9,535 nucleotides of DNA from Candidatus Moranbacteria bacterium UBA2206 (lineage in GTDB: Bacteria > Patescibacteriota > Minisyncoccia > Moranbacterales > UBA2206). The translations under genes were made by a program, and so were the position numbers. The notes below the pieces were generated by a model that was not told the origin of the DNA, made no database searches, and saw nothing but the letters and a program-made list of their open reading frames with translations. Each line of letters opens with the position of its first letter. Position 1 is the stretch's first letter. The stretch lies in contig DCUU01000033.1 in the NCBI GenBank assembly GCA_002328565.1, positions 1,692 through 11,226 on the forward strand, given 5' to 3'. Below are positions 1-7,600 of this stretch, piece by piece.

Positions 1-74
1 GGGCGTATAGCTCAGTTGGTTAGAGCGCGTCACTGATAATGACGAGGTCTCAAGTTCGAATCTTGAATCGCCCA
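1..74 (+). tRNA. trnI-GAU: tRNA-Ile (anticodon GAU)
   Basis: A complete cloverleaf can be drawn. The D stem is GCTC (10-13) with GAGC (23-26). The anticodon stem CGTCA/TGACG (28-32/40-44) encloses loop CTGATAA, giving anticodon GAT at 35-37. The T stem TCAAG/CTTGA (50-54/62-66) holds loop TTCGAAT, and the discriminator is A74. The 3' CCA is not encoded (the next bases are CAA), so it must be added by CCA-adding enzyme. The outer five acceptor pairs are perfect, but 6-68 is T-T and 7-67 is A-A, so the inner end of the acceptor stem is unpaired. It is the only plus-strand gene seen and converges on the murL-murD fusion gene. Confidence 0.95.
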
Positions 75-80
75 CAAATC

Positions 81-110
81 ATTCCTAACATTAAATATTA
101 GGAATTTTAT
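81..110 (+). terminator. Rho-independent-type terminator after tRNA-Ile
   Basis: An 8-bp perfect inverted repeat, ATTCCTAA (81-88) with TTAGGAAT (98-105), encloses a 9-nt loop and is followed on the plus strand by TTTTATTTAT. It lies 6 nt past the tRNA and 5 nt past the stop codon of the convergent minus-strand gene. The T-run favours termination of the tRNA transcript. In the other direction the hairpin is followed by GATTTG, so it is a weak terminator there at best. The stem is AT-rich, so strength is uncertain. Confidence 0.6.
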
Positions 111-2615
111 TTATCTTAATTTTCTTACGAATTTTTGAAATAAATCCCCTTTTTCTTCAAAATTTTTCCATAAACTATAACTTGGCGAAGCGGTTGAAAG
201 AAGACAAGCTGAACCTTTTGGTGTATATTTATAGGCAAATTCGACGGCTTTTTCCATACTTTCATTTTCTATAACTCGAAAATTTTGCTTTGACTTCAAA
301 ATTCTTTTTCCACTGTCTGGGAACAATACGATATTTTCTATTTTATATTTTTTCAATTGTTTTTCTAACTGCGAAAAATCATAACCGCGGTCTTCTCCAC
401 CAAGAAAAATTGTTTTGACTTTCGGGATTGCTTGGAGCGCAGCGATTGTCGACTGCGGAGTAGTCGAGATGGCATCATCATAAAATCTGATTCCTTGAAA
501 TTCTCCTACCAATTCTAAGCGATGCGGCAAGGGTTGAAATTTTTTAATGGCAGATTTAATTGTTTTTTGTGGAATTTTGAAAATATTTGCCACCGCAATA
601 GCCGTCTTAATATTTTCTTGGTTATGTTGCCCAAGTAAAGAATGACTAACGTCTTTGAAACTCGAAATATTGTTAAATGGAATTGTTTTCGCCTTTGAAT
701 TTGAAGCTAATTTTTTTATTCTTTTATCCTTGGCATTATATATAAAATAATCCTCTGGCTTTTGAAATTTAACAATATTACTTTTAGCTTCATAATATTT
801 TTTTTCATCTCCATGATAGTTCATGTGTTCTGGGAAAAGATTAAGCATCACAGAAATATTTGGAGAATACTTAATATCATCCAATTGATAGCTAGAAAGT
901 TCAATCACAAAAATTTCGTCCTCATCGATTGGTTTCAGGATAGTTTCCAGCATCGGACTACCAATATTGCCGACTAGTCTCACTTTTTTTCCAGCTTCTT
1001 TCAGGATAGAATAAATCAGAGAAGCGGTTGTGCTTTTGCCTTTGCTTCCAGTCACTCCAATTGTCCTGTTTTTTATTTGAGAAAAGAAAATATTGGTGGC
1101 CGTCGTATAAGGAATAGTCATAAATCTTTTTGGTATACCCGGGGTCTTTACTGCCAAATCAAAACTTTCTTGCTTTTTCAAATAATTCTTTCCGTCACTT
1201 TTGTCGGAAATCCCAATTTCAATTTTCGGATGAAATTTTTCAATGTATTTTTTTGTTATTTCTCCTTCTTTTCCAAAGCCCAAAAGAAGGACATTTCTAA
1301 CTCCCAAGAATTTAAACTTTGCTGGCATTAATGAATTACCGGTTTTAAAAACTTTTTCCACTAATTTTTCAGGATTTTTTATTTTATTCAGAAAAGTTTT
1401 CAAAACTAAACTATCAGAAAAATTCTTTTGAGCCAGAAAAAATGCCGCTCTAACCTCATCAAACGTTCCCACACAATCAAACGGCTTCATTTTTCCAAAA
1501 CCAGAAATATCCGCAAAAATTGGAATTAGGCTTTTTTCTTCAAATAGATTTTTGCCAAAAATTTTGACGACTTCTTCTTTTTTCAAAAAAGCAGAGAGCA
1601 TCGAAAAAGCAAACGCACATTTCGGACATTCTCCACACCATAGCGTTTCTGGCCGTTCTTTTTCAATGCGAAAGTTCCGATTGCAACTAGTGAAAATTGG
1701 AAAGTATTTTTTAAAATTATAAAACATTTCCACGATTCTGATTTCATAAAATGGTCGGAGCATTGAAAAATATATTATCTGTGGGGCAAGAAATTCCCGT
1801 GTGTAATCTTGAAACAATTCCTCAAATTCCAGCGATTTACTCCATTGATGGTTTATGTTTTCTCCCAAATATTTTATATTCCCAAAATTGCTACTATGTT
1901 CATTGGCTACTATTACATAAGAAAAATCATATAAAACAGCTAAAGCATAGCCCAAGAAAGCAAAAACGGCCGAAATAGGAACATGGCCGTTATAAGCACC
2001 GTCATATTCTTGAAATATTTTTTTATCCAGATGCCTTTCTACTATCAAAGAACCTACTCCTATTTTTTGAATTAATTCATCAACAATTTCAGATTTTTTT
2101 TGCGTTTCAATTATCATCGCAGTAAAATTTATCTTATTCTCCTTAAGTAGTTCGGCCGCTACAATAGAATCCTTGCCTCCTCCGATTCCAAGTAGGGCTC
2201 TTTTTTTTATTGGCAAAAAAGAAGAAACAGGATTGGCTTTTTTGCCATAAGGGAATTTAATAAGTTTTCTAAAATCTATCCTGTTAACATAAAAAAATTC
2301 TCCTAATCCTTTTTGATAGATTATGTTCCAAAAATCAGCCTGCTTCTTAGACAACGAGATGTTGAGTTTTATTTTTGGCGGACAATACAGCTTGTAATAA
2401 CTAATCCCTAGTATCAAATGAAGATTAGAAAAAAGTTCGTCTAAAAAATTTGACGAAATACTCTTTAGAGAAAAAGGCGCTGGGAAAATTATAGCCTCTT
2501 CGAAAATCAAAGGTTCGCGATTGGCAAATTCAATTTTATAATTAAAAAAAACCTTCCTGTCCTTAGGATTGATTTTATATGAAACAAATTCAAAAGATTT
2601 CGCTTTAATTTTCAT
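111..2615 (-). CDS. murL-murD: Fused UDP-MurNAc-L-Ala-L-Glu epimerase (MurL-like) and UDP-MurNAc-L-Ala:glutamate ligase (MurD-like)
   Basis: 834 aa, cytoplasmic, predicted to make UDP-MurNAc-L-Ala-D-Glu for peptidoglycan. Residues 1 to about 435 resemble MurL, which uses ATP (to AMP and PPi) to epimerise the terminal L-Glu. A PP-loop GIGGGKDS is at 143-150 and the cysteine motif WCGECPKC at 326-333. Residues from about 437 to 834 are a complete Mur ligase of MurD type: GFG near 446-448, ATP P-loop GSKGKST 523-529, ELSSYQLD 572-579, PEHMNYHG 595-602, the lysine expected to be carbamylated K611, HNQEN 664-668, PHRLE 697-701 and a C-terminal KNFEEKGD 817-824. The reading frame is open throughout, so the fusion is not a frameshift artefact of two overlapping genes. 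The start lies 1 bp after the lipoprotein stop, with only a weak GATAAG upstream, which suggests translational coupling. The MurD half is near-certain; the MurL call rests on motif recognition. Glutamate choice is inferred to be L-Glu (MurD2-like) because of the fusion partner. Confidence 0.85.
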   Translation of the reverse strand: MKIKAKSFEFVSYKINPKDRKVFFNYKIEFANREPLIFEEAIIFPAPFSLKSISSNFLDELFSNLHLILGISYYKLYCPPKIKLNISLSKKQADFWNIIYQKGLGEFFYVNRIDFRKLIKFPYGKKANPVSSFLPIKKRALLGIGGGKDSIVAAELLKENKINFTAMIIETQKKSEIVDELIQKIGVGSLIVERHLDKKIFQEYDGAYNGHVPISAVFAFLGYALAVLYDFSYVIVANEHSSNFGNIKYLGENINHQWSKSLEFEELFQDYTREFLAPQIIYFSMLRPFYEIRIVEMFYNFKKYFPIFTSCNRNFRIEKERPETLWCGECPKCAFAFSMLSAFLKKEEVVKIFGKNLFEEKSLIPIFADISGFGKMKPFDCVGTFDEVRAAFFLAQKNFSDSLVLKTFLNKIKNPEKLVEKVFKTGNSLMPAKFKFLGVRNVLLLGFGKEGEITKKYIEKFHPKIEIGISDKSDGKNYLKKQESFDLAVKTPGIPKRFMTIPYTTATNIFFSQIKNRTIGVTGSKGKSTTASLIYSILKEAGKKVRLVGNIGSPMLETILKPIDEDEIFVIELSSYQLDDIKYSPNISVMLNLFPEHMNYHGDEKKYYEAKSNIVKFQKPEDYFIYNAKDKRIKKLASNSKAKTIPFNNISSFKDVSHSLLGQHNQENIKTAIAVANIFKIPQKTIKSAIKKFQPLPHRLELVGEFQGIRFYDDAISTTPQSTIAALQAIPKVKTIFLGGEDRGYDFSQLEKQLKKYKIENIVLFPDSGKRILKSKQNFRVIENESMEKAVEFAYKYTPKGSACLLSTASPSYSLWKNFEEKGDLFQKFVRKLR

Positions 2616-2616
2616 C

Positions 2617-2934
2617 TTATCTATTTATACTACAGTCATGTTTACAATTCCCATCTTCTCCACAAAAATCCCTAAAACCACAATCAACAATACCGACCCC
2701 TGCCGGACTGCAAAATTCTTTCATCCTAGTCATGACATTTTTATCAGATAAATCACAATCGCTATCCTTTTTGCAAGTTATCGGAATTCCATTTTTTCCA
2801 GAAGTATTATTTGGATACTCATAACAAGTCGTGTTTATAATATTGTCATCACTCACTTGAGATTGTTTTTGTCCACAACCCATTAAAAATAAAAGAAAAA
2901 GAATCAACATACCCGACGAAATAACTTTTTTCAT
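2617..2934 (-). CDS. Small cysteine-rich lipoprotein of unknown function
   Basis: 105 aa. A lipoprotein signal peptide is clear: MKK, a hydrophobic stretch at about residues 8-18, then lipobox LMGC with the lipidated cysteine at 20. The mature part holds eight further cysteines (37, 54, 60, 75, 85, 91, 97, 101), including CKKDSDC at 54-60 and a dense CGFRDFC...C...C tail. An even number of cysteines outside the membrane suggests four disulfides or a metal-binding mini-domain, though neither can be proven here. The gene starts 17 bp after the amidohydrolase stop and ends 1 bp before the murL-murD start, so it probably shares their transcript. No Shine-Dalgarno site is evident. I do not recognise the family. 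Its likely location is the outer face of the cytoplasmic membrane. Confidence 0.8.
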   Translation of the reverse strand: MKKVISSGMLILFLLFLMGCGQKQSQVSDDNIINTTCYEYPNNTSGKNGIPITCKKDSDCDLSDKNVMTRMKEFCSPAGVGIVDCGFRDFCGEDGNCKHDCSINR

Positions 2935-2951
2935 ATTATTATTTAAATTAT

Positions 2952-4523
2952 TTAGCGTCTTATAACTCTCCCATTCCTCACTCCTGCATATTTTCCCTCT
3001 TGAATAACCATTCTACCATTTACAAAAGAATAATCAACTCCTCGTGAATATTGATAGGGTCGGTCTTTCTCAGAAGGGCTAGAAATCTTGTCTCGGTCTA
3101 GCACTAAAACATCAGCAAAAAATCCTTTTGCCAATTTCCCTCTCTTGGCAACTCCGAATTTTTCCGCTGGAAAAGATGTCATTTTTCGAATTGCTTCTTC
3201 CATAGTTATTATTTTTTCTTGCAAAACATATTTTTCCAAAACTTTGATGAAAGTTCCAAAAGATCTCGGGTGAACTAGCTCCCCAGTTTTCGCATGATTC
3301 AAGCTATAGCCTGCCCCATTGGACGCAATCATTGAAAGTGGGTGAATGATTGCTTGCCTAACATTATCTTCACTTAAAACCTCCATCGAAGTTATCACTC
3401 GCCCCTCCGAAGCAATCAATATATCAATAATCGCTTCTTCCACTGTTTTGTTTTGTGAAATTGCAATTTCTGTTATTTTTCGACGTGTCAAAGTTTTGTC
3501 CAAAGGACTGGCCGAAATCTCAATTTTCTTGTATTCAAAACCAGATTTTTTCATCTCAGCTATGACTTTTGTTCGAATAATTGGGTCTTTCAAACGATGA
3601 ATCATGATCTTTCTCCCGCCTTCCGCTACCCAAGAGGGAAGCATGGCATAAAGCACAGAACCAGTGTTAGTGTAGGGATAAACATCAAAAGATATATCAA
3701 TTCCATTTTCTTTAGCCCTAGATATATGTGCCAGAGCTTCTTCCATTTTTCCCCAATTTTTCTTTCCCATCACCTTAAGATGAGCAATATGTAATTTCAT
3801 TTTGACTTCTTGCCCAATTTTTATCGCCTCTTCAATTGATTCAACAACCCCCTGGGCTTCATCGCGAATATGCGTCACATAAACTCCGCTATATTTTTTG
3901 ACAATATTAGCCAACTTTTTCAGTTCTTCTCCCGAAGCCAGCCGAGCATGAGTATAAATAAGACCAGTTGAAAGTCCAAGCGCTCCCGCCTTCATTGAAT
4001 CTTGAAACATTTTTTCAATAAATTTCAATTCCTTGGAATTTGGAGCACGCAATTCATCTTTCAGAATTCCCCGGCGCAAATTTTCATGACCCACAAGAGT
4101 TGCAAAATTAACTGAAAGTTTTTTCAGTTCCATTATTTTCAAAAATTCCTGAAGGGTAAGCCAGTCAAAACTAATGTTTTTCAGATCAATCCATTTTTGA
4201 ATTGACTCCATTGCGAGAGGCGTAGCCAAGGGCGCCAAAGATGATCCGCAAGCTCCGCCAACAATAGTAGTGATGCCTTGATAGGCCAGACTTTCCAAAT
4301 CAGGATTCAAAAATATTTGCCAGTGAGTGTCAGAGTGATTGTTGATGTCCACAAACCCAGGACAAACAATTTTTCCGCTCGCATTAATTTCAACTTCTCC
4401 TTTTTCATTGTGCAATTCTCCAATTTTCACAATCTTATCTTCCTTGATCGCCACATCCGCCAAGAAAGGCACACTCCCCGTACCATCAATCACATGACCA
4501 TTTTTAATTAGAATGTCATACAT
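2952..4523 (-). CDS. N-acyl-D-amino-acid deacylase-family amidohydrolase (D-aminoacylase-like)
   Basis: 523 aa, full length, no signal peptide. The family hydrolyses N-acyl-D-amino acids with a zinc-dependent amidohydrolase fold. It opens with MYDILIKNGHVIDGTG and the small beta domain ending GKIVCPGFVD (50-59), followed by the barrel. Ligands expected for the tight zinc site are present: Cys92 in GACGSSLAPL, His218 in VTHIRDE and His248 in IAHLKVMG. Other family signatures are NWGKMEEAL (256-264), HPLSMIAS (394-401) and HPRSFGTF (418-425), with a closing RGKLAKGFFADVLVLD (461-476). Two usual catalytic positions differ: the HxH motif reads N61-N-H63 and the GSDG-type aspartate is N402 (ASNG). 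The enzyme may therefore have changed chemistry or weak activity. The gene heads the apparent operon with the lipoprotein and the murL-murD fusion. AGGA lies about 13 nt before the start, a long spacing. Substrate is not determinable; D-glutamate derivatives are a guess from context. Confidence 0.82.
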   Translation of the reverse strand: MYDILIKNGHVIDGTGSVPFLADVAIKEDKIVKIGELHNEKGEVEINASGKIVCPGFVDINNHSDTHWQIFLNPDLESLAYQGITTIVGGACGSSLAPLATPLAMESIQKWIDLKNISFDWLTLQEFLKIMELKKLSVNFATLVGHENLRRGILKDELRAPNSKELKFIEKMFQDSMKAGALGLSTGLIYTHARLASGEELKKLANIVKKYSGVYVTHIRDEAQGVVESIEEAIKIGQEVKMKLHIAHLKVMGKKNWGKMEEALAHISRAKENGIDISFDVYPYTNTGSVLYAMLPSWVAEGGRKIMIHRLKDPIIRTKVIAEMKKSGFEYKKIEISASPLDKTLTRRKITEIAISQNKTVEEAIIDILIASEGRVITSMEVLSEDNVRQAIIHPLSMIASNGAGYSLNHAKTGELVHPRSFGTFIKVLEKYVLQEKIITMEEAIRKMTSFPAEKFGVAKRGKLAKGFFADVLVLDRDKISSPSEKDRPYQYSRGVDYSFVNGRMVIQEGKYAGVRNGRVIRR

Positions 4524-4533
4524 AAGTTTTTCA

Positions 4534-4594
4534 TTATCCTTCTCTCCCTTAGGGAGAGATGTCGCGATGTACTCATCGGGACAGAGAGGGATAA
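4534..4594. repeat. Two-tier palindromic intergenic element (REP-like)
   Basis: 61 bp bounded by an inverted repeat: TTATCCTTCTCT (4534-4545) and AGAGAGGGATAA (4583-4594), pairing at 11 of 12 positions. Inside is a second hairpin, TGTCGCGATG (4560-4569) with CATCGGGACA (4574-4583), one mismatch and loop TACT. An alternative 8-bp perfect hairpin TCTCTCCC-TTA-GGGAGAGA occupies 4541-4559. The element nearly fills the gap between the 1438-aa gene and the amidohydrolase. No T-run follows on the minus strand, so it does not look like a standard terminator. Its compact nested symmetry is typical of dispersed palindromic repeats, but only one copy is in this window. On the minus strand its end supplies the AAGGATAA upstream of the amidohydrolase start. 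Confidence 0.55.
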
Positions 4595-4618
4595 GACCTC
4601 ATAAGAATTTTAATAATT

Positions 4619-7600
4619 TTATTTTATATAATCAACTGCCAAATTCAATAGTGCTCGTTCTTCGATGGAAAGAATTTCAGCCATATTATTTTTGTTGAAA
4701 TTCTTGAACCATTCGCGGGATTGTGCCTTGTCCAAACCAAATCTTTTTTCCAAAAAATCAACGGTTTTTTTCAATTCTTCCAAGACATATTCGCCGGCTT
4801 GTTTGCCATTTTTTTCTATTTCTTTTTTAGCCAAACTGCGCATTCTTGGATTTCTCATTTCTTTTTCAAAAAAACCTTTGACATCCGCTTCCATCTTGGT
4901 CAGATTTTCCAAATTTAATCCGCTAAATCTCACTATCCCCAGCGATTGGCTTATGTCAACCAGTTTTTCTGCTCCTCCTGCTATCACTCGCTTGAGTTCG
5001 CCATTGAGAAGCGCTTCGATATCACCATTTAAAAGTTTCAGCTCTCCCTCTAAATATTCTACCATTTTTTCCAAATCTTTGGAAGTTTCTTCTGAGATTT
5101 TTTTCTCATCAACTTCCTGACTTTTTTCCCAAATTTTTTGCATTTCCAAAATGCTTGGCAAATGACCTTCCACTGCTCCTCCGGGGGTGCCATCAATATA
5201 ATATTTTTCCATTTCGCCTCTCTCATTTGGAAGAAGAGCAAAAGTGCAAGCATGCGCCTCAGTATTTTTGATATTTTTTCCGTCCGTCATAAAACCTTCT
5301 GCGATGCCAGAAAGTATTCCCGCCTGACGCAAAACTTGGCACATAACAAGATTAGCTTCTGCGCAAACTCCGGCAAAAAGTTTTTTGTGTTTGATCGCTT
5401 GCAGTTGAGATTTATTCATTCGGCGTTTCAATTCTTTTCCCGCACTTTTTCGCCAATTACCATAATCCATATCATAATGAAAATTATCCTGCGCCATTTT
5501 TTGCAAAGTGGCAACTTGCTCGATTATTGGCAAATTTTTGATTTTTTCCATTTCTTCTTTCATTTCAACTGGCAAAGAAAACAAATGCTCGGAAAAATCA
5601 GCTGTCACATTTTCTGGTAATCTGGCATAAACTTTTTGTAGTTCATGCCATTTCATTTCGGCATCAATTGGGCATTTCAGCTTATTCCTCTCAATTTCGT
5701 ATGTTATCTCTTGAAAATTGCTTTCCAAATTAATCGCAATATTTTCCCTGCTTCCTAAATTTTCCAATTTCACTTCGCCACTTTCATTTTGCGCTGATAT
5801 TCCTTTCAGTCGACTTTCTGCCGGCATCGGCAAATTTAATTGGTTTATTTTTCTGGGAACCGGATTAACTTTGAAAGCAAATTTTTCCGTTTCGCGAAAT
5901 CTTTTTTCTGGCAAAAAATCCAAATTGCTTTGGCTAAATTTTCCATCTTTCCCTCCTGAAAAATTATTTTTCACTAAAAACCCATTATAACCATTCAAAT
6001 TTTCCAGAATTTCCGCCCCTTCCATCTTTGGATCTCCACCCATCATTCCACTTTCAAAACTATCCAGAAAAGCCATCTCCGGATCGTCCGAGGTATTGAA
6101 AAAATCACTATTATCTTCAAAGTTTTTTCGAAAATCAGAAATCCCTCTTTCGAAATCACGCCTTTGCTCCGGCTTAATAAATCGTTTTAGCCAAGCGTCT
6201 TTGAAATCATTGAGCAGTTCATTTGGATCAGCAGAATTTTTTTGCGCATAAAGTTTATTTTTTTCCGAAAATCCGGCGACCGCTTCCTGAAGCAAACTAT
6301 TGAATGGAATTTTTCTTGAATCTTCTTGAAAAAATTTCTTGCTTAGTTCCCTAAAATGATCATAGAATTCCCCATACCTTTCTTTTTCTTCCTCGCTCAT
6401 TTCTTTTTTCCATCTCGGCCGATTTTGACCAATTTTCAAAATATTGAGCATTTCCAAAATTTCTTTTTCTTGAAAATTTAGTTCTATTTTCGTTTCCTGA
6501 TCTTCTTGAATACTTAATTCTGGAATGTGTCTTCTGACAATCTTGTCTTCAATTTTTCCCAAAACATACGCTTGATCGTCTTGACTGAAGATTTTATCAA
6601 TTCCATCGAATTCATTGCTTATCTGTTTGTTTCCCATCATAACGACACAGCCATTTTTCTTTCTTGACTGAAAAACAATTTTCCCATTAATTTCCTGTAC
6701 TTCATATCTACCATTATACATCTCCATATCCACTAAAATGCCATCAATTATAATAGCATCTTTTCCGTCCTTTGTTTTTATTGTAATTACAAGCTTATCA
6801 TAAATATTTCTAGCTTCTTCTGAAGCAAACCTCGTCTCATAATTGGAAATATCAACTTTCATATCCTCTAGTTTTTCTTTAGGATTTTTTAATTCTTCGC
6901 TCAATTCCGGAATGTGTTTTCTTATAATTTCATTCCCATTTTTTCCAATTACATAAGCCTGTTCGTTTTGGCAAAATATCTCATAAATTTTATCGAATTC
7001 GTCTCCGATTGGACCATTTTCGGTCATAATGGTCCAGTGAGCATTTTTTGTTTTACTAGTAAAAACAAGCTTGTCATTGATATTTTTAAACTCTCCAATA
7101 GTTCCAAGAACTTCATTCCCAATTGGCCCATCTTCTGACATAGGGGTAGTTTTTTTAATTACGGTTCTATTATGACTCTCCTCAAAGCCTTCGGATAATT
7201 CAAAAAAAATCTTTCCTTTAATATCGACTAAATCTGTTATGAATATTTTGTCATATCTGTTTCTTGGTTTAGCCACTTCCCATTTAACAATCCCTTTTTC
7301 TGTCACAATTGCCTGACTCCCATCAAATCTTTCTGCCACATAAACGATCCCACTGCCAGTATCTGTGATAAGGCTTATATCTTTGAACTCTTCATGACCA
7401 AGCTGATGACTTGTTTTTCCATCTGATTCCATCACAACATTCTTCCCATCTATTTTTACAGCTTTAAAAATAATTCTATCTTTAAAATCTTTCAGATAAA
7501 CACGCGCGATATTTTTATCCTGAATAATCGGACCATTTTTTCCTATAATAGTTTCCCTAAATGCACTATCCAGACGTGATTTACTATTATTATAATATTC

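Noticed and set aside
1..110. Mobile-element integration at the tRNA 3' end.
   Set aside because: No duplicated tRNA 3' segment and no integrase are present in the window.
4541..4559. TCTCTCCC-TTA-GGGAGAGA as an intrinsic terminator for the giant gene.
   Set aside because: No T-run follows on the minus strand; it is better explained as part of the 61-bp palindromic element.
5138..5620. A 160-codon plus-strand open frame opposite the transglutaminase-like domain.
   Set aside because: It is antisense to a strongly supported domain and has a Phe/His/Ser-rich composition typical of the reverse strand of Glu/Lys-rich coding DNA.
5935..5965. SGGKDG in the giant protein (residues 993-998) resembles a PP-loop.
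   Set aside because: It lies in a Gly/Asn/Phe-rich linker, lacks the final Ser of SGGxDS and has no flanking strand-helix pattern.
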